Source: Candidatus Enterococcus moelleringii (lineage in GTDB: Bacteria > Bacillota > Bacilli > Lactobacillales > Enterococcaceae). From it: DNA of 64,000 bases. The stretch lies in contig NZ_JAFREM010000003.1 of NCBI RefSeq assembly GCF_017377575.1, forward strand, positions 1 through 64,000, in the 5' to 3' direction. Position numbers and translations under genes: made by a program. Under the pieces are notes generated by a model that did not search any database, was not told where the DNA came from, and was given only the letters and a program-made list of their open reading frames with translations. Of this stretch, positions 28,035 to 35,621 are shown in pieces (the stretch's first letter is position 1; each line of letters starts with the position of its first letter).

Positions 28035-28090
28035 CTTTGATTATTAATGGTACAGAGCGAGGAACTTGGGATTTTGAAGTGTCTGAATAG
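27989..28090 (+). pseudogene. Out-of-frame 3' end of the AlkC-like gene
   Basis: Reading AAA AAT GTC from 27989 gives KNVSVRKHYPGTHSVTLIIN, then GTERGTWDFEVSE and a stop at 28088-28090. It carries the missing last strand of the Ig-like domain. Restoring a sixth A would rejoin the frames. Confidence 0.7.
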
Positions 28091-28200
28091 TTAGTTGAAG
28101 CTTCGAACACGGTGCGGAGCTTTTAAATAAGATTTGGTATTTACACAGGCAGTGCCAGCGTGGTACGGTCATAGATATAAAACCAACGGGAGTGGAAAAA

Positions 28201-28929
28201 ATGAAGCATAAGGATCATTACGATGACCAGTATATTGTCGACTTAGCCGCCAAATTATCCGATGTCTTTCCGCAATTTGACGCAGCCGGCTTTTCCGAGG
28301 AAATAATAGGGAAATTGGAGGACAAAGAATTATTTGACCGCTTTGATTTTATTGTGGATGCTTTGGACAAGTATGTGCCAGAGGATTATAGTGAAACGAT
28401 TCAAGGTTTTCATCAGCTGTTAGGGCCGGAATTAACCAGTGCTGAAGGGATGTTCAATTTTGGCTGGTGGCTGTGGCCGATCGGGCGATATGTGGAACGA
28501 AACGGCAACCAGGATTGGCAGGTTTCCTTGGCTTTTTTGAAGGAGCTGACCAAGCGCTTCACAGGGGAATATGCGATTCGGACGCTGTTGAAGGAACATC
28601 CTCAAGAAGTGATGGATGAACTGATTATTTGGAGTAAAGACGACAATGTGCATGTTCGCCGTTTAGCCAGTGAAGGGGTTAGAATTCGGCTGCCTTGGTC
28701 ACAAAAGCTGCCAGTGGCTCTAGATGAGTTTGATCGTTTTAGCGAAATCATGACTAATCTAAAGGACGATCCCGAAAAATTTGTGCAAAAAAGTGTCGGC
28801 AACAATTTAAATGAGCTTTACAAAGACGCGCCGGACAAGGCCGAGTTTCTGATTGCCCAATGGCGGAAAACACCGTCCACTAAGGCACAAGAATGGATCA
28901 TCAAACACGGCCGCCGAAATCAGAAATAA
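28201..28929 (+). CDS. Second AlkC-like DNA alkylation repair protein
   Basis: A 242-residue paralogue of the upstream gene without the Ig-like domain. It shares VRRLASEGVRIRLPWSQKL, FVQKSVGNNLNELYKD and EWIIKHGRR. The region MFNFGWWLWPIGRYVE is the equivalent of the upstream GGLFGLFVPDFVEVYG segment. ATG at 28201 is preferred (GGGAG 8 nt upstream) over GTG at 28192. A tandem duplication followed by divergence is the simplest origin. The damaged base recognised is not known. Confidence 0.82.
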   Translation: MKHKDHYDDQYIVDLAAKLSDVFPQFDAAGFSEEIIGKLEDKELFDRFDFIVDALDKYVPEDYSETIQGFHQLLGPELTSAEGMFNFGWWLWPIGRYVERNGNQDWQVSLAFLKELTKRFTGEYAIRTLLKEHPQEVMDELIIWSKDDNVHVRRLASEGVRIRLPWSQKLPVALDEFDRFSEIMTNLKDDPEKFVQKSVGNNLNELYKDAPDKAEFLIAQWRKTPSTKAQEWIIKHGRRNQK

Positions 28930-28939
28930 CAACACAAAA

Positions 28940-28976
28940 AACTGCGCATACCGTTGTCGCTTGGTATGCGCAGTTC
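28940..28976 (+). terminator. Terminator after the AlkC-like pair
   Basis: AACTGCGCATACC/GGTATGCGCAGTT perfect 13-bp stem followed by CGTTTTG. Confidence 0.85.
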
Positions 28977-29030
28977 GTTTTGTCTTCTAAAGGAAGTATA
29001 CGTGATTCTTGTCATAGCAGGTTGATGTCC

Positions 29031-29277
29031 GGCTTCCCAAACTAGCTTGCCAGTTCCACTTTTCACAGTTTAAAAAAGCTGGATTATCAGATAATCAGGT
29101 TTGCCCCACTTAGTGGAATGGTATGCGTACGAGAATAAATTGAATTTTTGCAGAAAATTCACTACCGTATTAAGGAGCTAGCTTTGTCGGCATTAAGCGA
29201 AAGTTTGGAGAAACTTGAGAAGCAGTTTATCCAAACTTTAGTCTTAATGCTCCAAAGCTGAGCAAGTTTGCGAAGCC
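29031..29277. repeat. Composite intergenic element with terminal inverted repeats, copy C
   Basis: Ends are GGCTTCCCAAACTAGCTT (29031-29048) and its imperfect inverse AGCAAGTTTGCGAAGCC (29261-29277). Inside lies a copy of the repeat seen at 5588 and 21488 (29048-29183), then an inner inverted repeat GCATTAAG..AAAGTTTGG with CCAAACTTT..CTTAATGC (29190-29250). No open frame is supported. The whole fills the gap 28977-29284. A short version lacking the interior lies at 1941-1996. Confidence 0.6.
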
Positions 29278-29284
29278 TTTAAGG

Positions 29285-30091
29285 TTAAATACTCGAACCG
29301 CCGCCGCCGGAAGAACCGCCGCCTCCTGAGAAGCCACCGCCCCCGCCGAAGCCGCCTCCAGATCCGCCACCAAAGCCACCGCCGCCCCAATAAATTGGAG
29401 GGCCGCCGCCACGACCACGGTAACGTCCGTTTCCACCGCCACGACCACCGCCGCCGAACAAACTGAAAATGACGATCAGAAAAATAAGCGGGCCGATTAC
29501 TGAGAATACTCCGCCGGAATCGTCACCCTCAATCGCTGCTACTTCTTCTTCGCTCAACGCATGTTCATCCGCTGGATAGTCGTAGTTTTGATCGATCAAG
29601 GTAGTGACACTGTTGAAAACCTGCTGCAGGCCTTTGTTAATTCGGGCCTCGTCGCTGGATTTCAAATCATCCTTCGACTGCTGCAAAATATTGCCGGTGA
29701 TACTGTCAGTCAGCACACCTTCTAAGCCATAACCTACTTCGATCCGCACATTCCGCGCGCCATCGTTTAAGGCATACAGAATTAAGACTCCGTTGTCCTC
29801 CGCGGCATTCCCGATCTTCCATTTTTCAAAAAGATCTGGGGCATAGCCGTCGATATCATCGCCGCCGGTGGACTCAATGGTGGCTACTACTACTTGTGGT
29901 TGTTCCTTTTTATCCTTGTAGACCAAGCCTTTGTTTTCAATCAGGTCTTTGGTTTGATTGCTCATAATGCCTAATTGATCATAATAGAAATGATCCGGCG
30001 CTGCCGGCAGACTTTCGGCTTGCCCTTGAACAGGCAGCCAAAGCGTCAGCAGAGCGAAAAAGGGCAACAGCCATAAAAGCCGTTTTTTCAT
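29285..30091 (-). CDS. TPM-domain membrane protein, YgcG-like
   Basis: A 268-residue secreted/membrane protein. The signal sequence is KKRLLWLLPFFALLTLWLP. A TPM_phosphatase domain follows (about residues 30-175, including VLILYALNDGARNVRIEVG and GLEGVLTD). Then comes a transmembrane segment (FSVIGPLIFLIVIFSLF) and a Gly-rich C-terminus ending GGGGSSI. The ATG at 30091 is chosen because GGTGAG lies upstream and it follows the lemA stop by one base. The TPM/LemA pairing is conserved in many bacteria; its role in envelope stress or assembly is not settled. Confidence 0.88.
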   Translation of the reverse strand: MKKRLLWLLPFFALLTLWLPVQGQAESLPAAPDHFYYDQLGIMSNQTKDLIENKGLVYKDKKEQPQVVVATIESTGGDDIDGYAPDLFEKWKIGNAAEDNGVLILYALNDGARNVRIEVGYGLEGVLTDSITGNILQQSKDDLKSSDEARINKGLQQVFNSVTTLIDQNYDYPADEHALSEEEVAAIEGDDSGGVFSVIGPLIFLIVIFSLFGGGGRGGGNGRYRGRGGGPPIYWGGGGFGGGSGGGFGGGGGFSGGGGSSGGGGSSI

Positions 30092-30092
30092 C

Positions 30093-30677
30093 TTACTCAC
30101 CGGAGTTTCCGAAATCAACTTCCGGTACATTTTCGGCTCCAGGTTGCGCTTCAAAGTAAGGTTTCTTACCTAAGCCCATCATGCCAGCAAAAATGTTTTT
30201 CGGGAAGGAAACGACTTTTTGGTTATAGGTTTGAACCGCTTCGTTGTAACGTTTGCGTTCCACCGAGATTCGGTTTTCGGTTCCTTCTAATTGAGTCATT
30301 AAAGTCTGTACGTTTTCGTTTGATTTAAGTTCCGGGTAATTTTCGTTAATCACATTCACTAGTGTGCCTACCGATTGATCCAGCGCTTGACTGGATTCGA
30401 TTTTTTCCTCGTCGGTTGAGGCACTGCCGTAGGCTTCACGGGCTTTGGCGATGTTGCCAAAAACTTCCTGTTCTTGATTCATACTTCCCTGGACTGAATT
30501 CACCAGGTTAGGAATCAAATCGGCCCGTCGCTGCATAACATTGTCCACTTGGCTGAGCTGCGCTTCGACTGCTTGTTCTTCTCTGGCAAGACCGTTATAT
30601 TGTGTGATGCCAAAAACGGCTAATAGTCCAATAATAACTAGGACTATTATGCCGCCGCTTACACCTTTTTTCATCAT
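30093..30677 (-). CDS. lemA: LemA family protein
   Basis: A 194-residue protein with an N-terminal membrane anchor (GGIIVLVIIGLLAVFGI) and a helical, coiled-coil-like LemA domain outside the membrane: YNGLAREEQAVEAQLSQVDN, RRADLIPNLVNSV and AVQTYNQKVVSFPKNIFAGM are family signatures. RBS GGAGGAA precedes the ATG. It is co-transcribed with the TPM gene; LemA proteins are thought to work with such partners at the envelope. Confidence 0.93.
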   Translation of the reverse strand: MMKKGVSGGIIVLVIIGLLAVFGITQYNGLAREEQAVEAQLSQVDNVMQRRADLIPNLVNSVQGSMNQEQEVFGNIAKAREAYGSASTDEEKIESSQALDQSVGTLVNVINENYPELKSNENVQTLMTQLEGTENRISVERKRYNEAVQTYNQKVVSFPKNIFAGMMGLGKKPYFEAQPGAENVPEVDFGNSGE

Positions 30678-30805
30678 AAATTCCTCCTTGTTATGTATTT
30701 AGTTTATCACGAACCTAGCTGAAAAACCTAAGGCTAAGGTTGTATCTTTGCTATAGTAAGTAAATCCTTAATATGGCTGTGATCACAAGGTTGAAAAGCC
30801 CAGAA

Positions 30806-30840
30806 AAAAAGGCAACTCACGAGGAGTCGCCTTTTTTTTC
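30806..30840. terminator. Terminator overlapping the 3' end of the acyltransferase gene
   Basis: GGCAACTC/GAGTCGCC stem with A and T runs on both sides. The acyltransferase stop codon lies inside the stem, so the gene ends within its own terminator. Confidence 0.75.
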
Positions 30841-31827
30841 GGGCATAATACAATGTAGAATTCGTGCAAGTGTCTTTTGCAGAGTTGTTGTTACTTTTGG
30901 CCGTGACAGCAAGTACAAAATCAGCAGGGAACCGCCGATTAAAATAATCAGCTGCAGCACGGGATTTTCGATATATTCGGTTCCTTGTACCAGTGGTGCT
31001 ACTAGATAAATGTGCAGCAGGTAGATCGCCAGTGTCCGTTGTCCCCAAGGGGTGAACCAATAGAGTTTGTTGTTGGCTAAGGTAATAAACACAAAGACAA
31101 AGGCAAACCCCATCCCGTAAAGGAAAATAATCGTCAGCAGATTCTGCAGCAGCGGAATCGTAAAGGAATTAAAGGCCCGATCTCGCCATAACAACTCCGG
31201 CGGAATATCGTGGCTGATCCAAAAGAACGCCGTTGCAATGGCGAAAATAATAATCCCGACACTGATTAATTTGCTGTGGTGAATCCGTCGCAGGTTTTTT
31301 ATCAGCTGAGAATTGGCATAATAGCCCGCTAAAAAGAAGGGAAAGAATCCCAACGTTCGTGCCAACGCCATATAGGTTCCAAACTCCGTCAAGAACCCTG
31401 AGAAGATGCCCACGATAAAACTCAGCAGCAGTACATAGCGGATTTTCACCAGATCCGGCAGCATCAAGCGCCAAATGAACATACAGTACAAATACCACAA
31501 GGTCCAGCCTGGTGAGAGGATCAAGATTTCTTCCGTCTTCCCAATCGCCAGCATAATCACACTTAAAAATAAGTTCAGCAGTAAATACGGCACTAGGAAG
31601 GTTTCGACTGCTGTCCGCCGGCCTTTTTCCAAATTCTTTGAGAAGTAGCCGGAAATAAAAATGAAGACCGGCATATGGAACAAATAAATGAAGACATACA
31701 AAAACTCGCCGACTTTGTTTTCTAGTCGGAAATATTCTAACGCGTGCCCCAATACCACGAGTAAAATTAGAATGCCCCGAATATTGTCGAAAAGAAATTC
31801 GCGATTCGGTTTTGTGATCGTGGACAC
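30817..31827 (-). CDS. Acyltransferase family 3 membrane protein
   Basis: A 336-residue membrane protein of the Acyl_transf_3 family. Residues NIRGILILLVVLGHALEYF include the family's essential His, and HMPVFIFISGYFSKN the second signature; about ten transmembrane segments follow. Such enzymes O-acetylate cell-wall or exported glycans. The start is unclear: the frame opens with GTG at 31827, inside AAAGGAGGTG, while the best-spaced codon after the RBS is ATC at 31818. Either way the conserved region begins soon after. The target glycan is unknown. Confidence 0.85.
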   Translation of the reverse strand: MSTITKPNREFLFDNIRGILILLVVLGHALEYFRLENKVGEFLYVFIYLFHMPVFIFISGYFSKNLEKGRRTAVETFLVPYLLLNLFLSVIMLAIGKTEEILILSPGWTLWYLYCMFIWRLMLPDLVKIRYVLLLSFIVGIFSGFLTEFGTYMALARTLGFFPFFLAGYYANSQLIKNLRRIHHSKLISVGIIIFAIATAFFWISHDIPPELLWRDRAFNSFTIPLLQNLLTIIFLYGMGFAFVFVFITLANNKLYWFTPWGQRTLAIYLLHIYLVAPLVQGTEYIENPVLQLIILIGGSLLILYLLSRPKVTTTLQKTLARILHCIMPEKKGDSS

Positions 31828-31930
31828 CTCCTTTGTTTATGCTAAAATGAAGCAAAGACTATTTGTTACTTATTGTAGCACCTAGCAAGAAAAAAATCCT
31901 CTTTATTGAAGGATTGAAGGGAGAAAGCCT

Positions 31931-32803
31931 GTGCGCTATTCAGCGAAATTTGTTAAGACGGTCTTCAAAGTCATCAACATGAAAAAATTAGTAGGCTTTA
32001 ATATGATTGATCCGCCCAAGCGTCGCAACATTAACGCGAAACAATTAAGTCGTACCGGGATTCCGCAGGTGAGCTCTACTGTTGACGGTCACGAGGTCAT
32101 TACCCTGTTGCCGCCGCATCCCACCAATCGCCATGTCTTTTACCTCCACGGTGGGGGTTATGCCTTAGAAGCTTCTCCGTTTCATAAAGATATTCAAGAA
32201 CGCTTCGTCAAGCGCTACAATTTAAAGGTCAGCTATTTTGACTACCCGCTGGCACCGGAAAATACCGCGGAAAAAACCTTGCCGATTACGGAAGCCGCTT
32301 TTCGCCAGCTAGTCTACTCTTATCCTGACGATGAGTTTCGTTTGTTCGGCGATTCAGCCGGTGGTGGCTTAGCCATGAGTTTAGCCCAGCAGCTGCGGGA
32401 TATTCAGCTGGAAAAACGGCCTATGAAAATTGCGCTGGCTTCACCTTGGCTGGACGCTACCTTAAGTGACCCTAGAACGGAAGAATTACAGGACAAAGAT
32501 GTGGTGCTGGAAAAAGATATGCTCAGTGAAGCCGGTGAAAACTACGCTGGCGAACTGCCTTTAAATGATCCGCGGGTGTCGCCGATTTACGGTCGTTTTG
32601 ATGATCTGGGAGAATTATTAGTGATTGCCGGAACCGACGAAATCCTGTATCCCGATGTTTTGCGTCTGCAGGAACGAGTGGTCCGCAGTAAAAACACGGA
32701 GATGACCTTAGAAATAGTTCCCGGCATGATGCATGATTTTGTTGTCTATCCATTGAAAGAATCGTTACGCTACATCGATCAGATGGGCGAGTTTTTCCAA
32801 TAG
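31931..32803 (+). CDS. Alpha/beta hydrolase, hormone-sensitive-lipase-like esterase
   Basis: A 290-residue esterase. YLHGGGYALEAS holds the HGGG oxyanion-hole motif, LFGDSAGGGLAMS holds the nucleophile Ser, an Asp is in AGTDEILYPD, and the catalytic His is in MMHDFVVYP. The GTG start at 31931 has AAGGGAGAAAG upstream. It is followed 13 bp later by the TVP38-like gene, with which it probably forms an operon. Confidence 0.86.
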   Translation: MRYSAKFVKTVFKVINMKKLVGFNMIDPPKRRNINAKQLSRTGIPQVSSTVDGHEVITLLPPHPTNRHVFYLHGGGYALEASPFHKDIQERFVKRYNLKVSYFDYPLAPENTAEKTLPITEAAFRQLVYSYPDDEFRLFGDSAGGGLAMSLAQQLRDIQLEKRPMKIALASPWLDATLSDPRTEELQDKDVVLEKDMLSEAGENYAGELPLNDPRVSPIYGRFDDLGELLVIAGTDEILYPDVLRLQERVVRSKNTEMTLEIVPGMMHDFVVYPLKESLRYIDQMGEFFQ

Positions 32804-32816
32804 GAAAGGAGGAATT

Positions 32817-33434
32817 ATGGCTTCAAGAGCAAAAGCAAAACGCAGATTGGCTCTGCAACAAAAATTAATCCAGTTGGCGCCAGCCCTTGGTTTGGCGGCA
32901 TTAATTCTATTGACCATTCATTTGCGGCGTTTAGGATTACTGGGTTCGCCGCAGGAGCTGCAGGAATTTATCAAGCAGTTTGGCAGCTTTGCGGTGGTGG
33001 TCTTCATTGTTGTCCAAGCGATTCAGCCGGTTGTTCCTTTTATACCTGGAGGAATTGCGACGGTGGTGGGGATGCTGATGTTCGGCAATATTCCCGGAAT
33101 CTTATACAGCTATGTCGGACTAGTGGCAGGTGAATTTGTTATTTTCGGGTTGGCACGCCGTTATGGTCCGAAGTTTGCCCGGCTGGTGCTGTCAACGAAA
33201 AACTACCAAACCTTTGAAAATACGCTGCACCGGCGGACTAAAGGGATTCGGCGTTTGCTGATTGTTTGCTTCCTGTTTCCTTTCCTGCCGGATGATATTA
33301 TTTGTCTCGTGGCTGGGATGACCGATTTAAGTTTTAAGGAATACGCCAAAATTGTGCTGACCTTCAAGCTGTGGTCAGTGGCTAGTTATGGCTATTTGAT
33401 TGTATTTGTACTGCATAAAACAACCTTGTTTTAA
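32817..33434 (+). CDS. TVP38/TMEM64 family membrane protein
   Basis: A 205-residue integral membrane protein with the VTT/DedA-like core: VVQAIQPVVPFIPGGIATVV and MLMFGNIPGILYSYVGLVAG are the re-entrant and glycine-rich parts, and FPFLPDDIICLVAGM the second re-entrant loop. Homologues act in lipid scrambling or transport. RBS AAAGGAGG precedes the ATG. Confidence 0.88.
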   Translation: MASRAKAKRRLALQQKLIQLAPALGLAALILLTIHLRRLGLLGSPQELQEFIKQFGSFAVVVFIVVQAIQPVVPFIPGGIATVVGMLMFGNIPGILYSYVGLVAGEFVIFGLARRYGPKFARLVLSTKNYQTFENTLHRRTKGIRRLLIVCFLFPFLPDDIICLVAGMTDLSFKEYAKIVLTFKLWSVASYGYLIVFVLHKTTLF

Positions 33435-33452
33435 GTTGATAGGAGGACGCAC

Positions 33453-34409
33453 ATGACTATTCGTTACGGTATTTTAAGCACTGCCCAGGTTGTTCCCCGC
33501 TTTGTGGCTGGGGTCAAAGAAAGCATCGAAGGGGAAGTTGTTGCCATTGCTTCCCGTGGGATAGAAAAAGCTGAGAAAATGGCCCAGGAGCTGGATATTC
33601 CGCAAGCCTTTGGCAGCTATGAAGAGCTTTGCCAAAGTCCCGAGGTGGACATCGTTTACGTGGCGGTTTATAACAAGGGCCATTACGATGCGGCTAAGCT
33701 AGCCTTGGAGCATAACAAAAATGTTTTGTTGGAAAAACCCTTCACCATGACCAGTGCCCAAGCCGAAGAATTGTTTGCTTTGGCGGAGGAAAAAGGGCTG
33801 TTTCTAATGGAAGCGCAAAAATCCTTATTCCTGCCAATTACGGAACAAGTGGTTGAATTGCTGGAAAAAGATACGATCGGAAAAGTTCGCTGGATGCAGG
33901 CAGTGATGGCCTATCCTAATATTTATCACATCAATTGGTTTGGCTCGTTGGAAGCCGGCGGCGGAGTGTTCCGTGGTGCCGGAACCTATCCGCTTGAATA
34001 TATGCAGTTTCTAATGAAGCAAGCGCCGAAGGAATTCAGCGGCACGCTGGTTTTTCCGCCGGATGCTTCAGATACTCAGGCTTCCGTGAATTTGGCATTT
34101 CCTGATAACACAATTGGTTCGATGTTTCTCACAGTAGAACTAGATTTAGCGCCAGGGATTACTTTATATGGTGAAAAAGGTCAGATTCACATTCCGAATT
34201 TCTGGAAAACCAAAGAAGCCGAAGTTCGATATCCCGACGGCCGGATCGAAAAAATTCTAACCGATTATCAAAGTGAATTCGTATTTGAAGTGGAGCATGT
34301 CAATGCCTGCTTGAATCAAAAACGATTGACCAGTCCAGTCGTCACCAAAGAAATGACGCTGCAAACTGTAAGAATCATTGAAGAAATGTATCGCAGCGCT
34401 CAGAAATAA
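33453..34409 (+). CDS. Gfo/Idh/MocA-family oxidoreductase
   Basis: A 318-residue NAD(P)-dependent oxidoreductase. The N-terminal Rossmann domain (YGILSTAQVVPRFVAGV) is followed by the family motif LLEKPFTMTSAQ with the catalytic Lys, and by the C-terminal beta-sheet domain. It resembles the dihydrodiol-dehydrogenase-like subgroup. RBS AGGAGG lies upstream. The substrate is not predictable from context. Confidence 0.88.
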   Translation: MTIRYGILSTAQVVPRFVAGVKESIEGEVVAIASRGIEKAEKMAQELDIPQAFGSYEELCQSPEVDIVYVAVYNKGHYDAAKLALEHNKNVLLEKPFTMTSAQAEELFALAEEKGLFLMEAQKSLFLPITEQVVELLEKDTIGKVRWMQAVMAYPNIYHINWFGSLEAGGGVFRGAGTYPLEYMQFLMKQAPKEFSGTLVFPPDASDTQASVNLAFPDNTIGSMFLTVELDLAPGITLYGEKGQIHIPNFWKTKEAEVRYPDGRIEKILTDYQSEFVFEVEHVNACLNQKRLTSPVVTKEMTLQTVRIIEEMYRSAQK

Positions 34410-34433
34410 GTGGCTTCTTTAAAGTATCTGTGC

Positions 34434-34625
34434 TATAGTTTGTCCATGCGACGAGTCGAGCGGATCAGATTTCACAATTGATCCTTCGATCCAGAGGCAC
34501 AACGACGAAAGTCACCTGGCGGATTTCAGGGTGTCGGAGGCAGATTTAGTGGACGAAAGCTGCTTCTATCATTTTTAATGGTACTGGGCTAGGCCTCAAG
34601 AATTTATTCTTGAGGTTTTTTTTTT
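34434..34625 (+). ncRNA. Unidentified structured RNA with own promoter and terminator
   Basis: An extended -10 element (TGCTATAGT, -10 at 34434-34439) should start an RNA near 34446. It folds with a closing helix GTCCAT/AGTGGAC, inner hairpins GGATCA/TGATCC, CGAC-GAAA-GTC and CACCTG/CAGGGTG, and ends in a strong terminator, GCCTCAAGAAT/ATTCTTGAGG plus a T10 run (34592-34622). No ORF of note is inside. It does not show the signatures of 6S RNA, tmRNA, SRP RNA, RNase P, T-box or common riboswitches. It is probably a small regulatory RNA of about 175 nt; function unknown. Confidence 0.6.
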
Positions 34626-34684
34626 GACACTTTTTAGTAGCAAAAGAAGAACATAGCTTTTGAAAAAGGTAAGCAATACTGCAG

Positions 34685-34720
34685 CAAGAACTAGGCATGA
34701 TTGCATGCTGTGTTCTTGGT
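34685..34720. other. Hairpin in the gap before the antitoxin RNA
   Basis: CAAGAAC/GTTCTTG with an inner GCATG/CATGC pair. There is no T-run; role unclear. Confidence 0.3.
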
Positions 34721-34765
34721 TAGTAAGAGATCTTAATTATCAGTTTTAACTTATCTGTGATATAA

Positions 34766-34898
34766 TATACACGAAAAGGGAAGTTGCGCTAACAACCTCC
34801 CTTTAGGATAGGACAGCTTCACCGTTTAAGACGGCGGCTGGGATTAATCATTCAAAAAAATAATCGTCCCCGCTTAAAGCGACGGTTATTTTTTTTTG
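34766..34898 (+). ncRNA. Antisense RNA antitoxin of the first holin-like toxin
   Basis: TGATATAATATAC forms an extended -10 promoter near 34760-34768, giving an RNA from about 34773. It contains an AAAGGGA/TCCCTTT stem with an inner GTTG/CAAC hairpin, then the hairpin ACCGTTTAAGACGGCGG, and ends at a bidirectional terminator (AATCGTC/GACGGTT, T9). Its 3' end overlaps the 3' end of the convergent toxin gene, as in TxpA/RatA-type type I systems. A closely similar CGTTTAAGACG hairpin appears at 52729-52750 near a second toxin. Confidence 0.65.
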
Positions 34899-34990
34899 TC
34901 GTTTTTTAGCAACTCGACAACCAACGCAATCAAAGTAATGGTAAACATACCAAAACTGATGATCGTTTGGATTGTCTCGTAGGCTGACAA
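34886..34990 (-). CDS. Holin-like type I toxin peptide
   Basis: A 34-residue peptide beginning MSAYETIQ, with one hydrophobic helix (IISFGMFTITLIALVVELL) and the charged end KNDKKK. This layout, including AYExI near the start, matches the putative holin-like toxin family. The start is TTG at 34990, 8-9 nt after AAAGGAG. A different, longer frame (to 35039) overlaps it but encodes no recognisable protein. Its stop lies in the shared terminator. An extended -10 promoter TGCTATAAT on the minus strand (35093-35098) would give a leader of nearly 100 nt. Expression likely depolarises the membrane unless blocked by the antisense RNA. Confidence 0.75.
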   Translation of the reverse strand: MSAYETIQTIISFGMFTITLIALVVELLKNDKKK

Positions 34991-35092
34991 AAAGGCATCT
35001 CCTTTCTTCAGATTTTTGATGTATATACATATACATCACCTCAATTCCGAAAAGATAGCCACCGTCATATTCGCTTTTACTGTCCTGTTACC

Positions 35093-35121
35093 ATTATAGC
35101 ATTCCTAGAATCGTTTTACCT
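35093..35121 (-). promoter_or_regulatory. Promoter of the holin-like toxin mRNA
   Basis: Minus-strand TGCTATAAT (TATAAT at 35093-35098) is a strong extended -10; the -35 position is poor. The near-palindrome GATGTATATGTATATACATC around 35019-35038 lies in the leader before the RBS. Confidence 0.5.
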
Positions 35122-35551
35122 GAACGATATAAATCAAACGCATGCTGCAGTCGTTCATCTGAAGGAAATCGGTGCTGATGTGGTGTTCGATCCAGAAAAA
35201 GATCAAATCGACGAAACTTTCGATGTAATTATTGAATGTGTCGGTCGTCCCAATACCCAGGAGCAAGCGATCCAAATGGCTGCTCGCGGCGGACAAATTC
35301 TGATGTTTGGTGTTGGTGATCCTGATACCAACATCCAAGTGAATGCCTACGATGTTTATTTCAAAGAGCTGATTATCAAGGGTGCTTTTATCAACCCTCA
35401 TGTAATGGAGGATGCCATCAGTATTTTGGATCATCACGTGATTGATGTGGAAAAACTGATTACCCACGAATTAGCCCTAGACGAAGTTGAAGCGGTTCTG
35501 TCTGGTGAAAACAAAGAAAAAATCACCAAAGCCGTAGTGAAAATATCCTAA
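35120..35551 (+). pseudogene. 5'-truncated zinc-type alcohol/sorbitol dehydrogenase
   Basis: The frame encodes only the second half of a medium-chain dehydrogenase: the second Rossmann strand and onward (DINQTH, EIGADVVFDPEKD, DVIIECVGR, AARGGQILMFGVG) to the normal C-terminus. The catalytic GroES-like half of about 190 residues, with its zinc ligands, is missing. Similarity begins around 35120-35130, next to the toxin promoter. No RBS precedes the first in-frame GTG (35180). Most likely a remnant left by a deletion or by insertion of the toxin locus. Confidence 0.75.
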
Positions 35552-35554
35552 CAA

Positions 35555-35608
35555 AAATACCTTTGATGGCTGCTCCTTGCGGAATGTCAGTCATCAAAGG
35601 TATTTTTC
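35555..35608. terminator. Bidirectional terminator between the dehydrogenase remnant and glpF
   Basis: AAAATACCTTTGATG pairs with CATCAAAGGTATTTT, with a T5 tail on the plus side and an A-rich start that serves the minus strand. Confidence 0.8.
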
Positions 35609-35621
35609 ATATGTTCAGTTT

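Noticed and set aside
34446-34622. Known RNA class (6S, tmRNA, SRP RNA, T-box, common riboswitch) at this locus
   Set aside because: None of the signature sequences of those families are present, and no gene follows the terminator closely enough for a cis switch.
34848-35039. 63-codon minus-strand frame over the first toxin
   Set aside because: Different frame from the recognisable 34-residue toxin; its product has no family character. It could at most act as an upstream coupled frame.
35120-35551. Intact small dehydrogenase gene starting at GTG 35180
   Set aside because: It lacks the catalytic half and any RBS, and similarity extends upstream of the supposed start.
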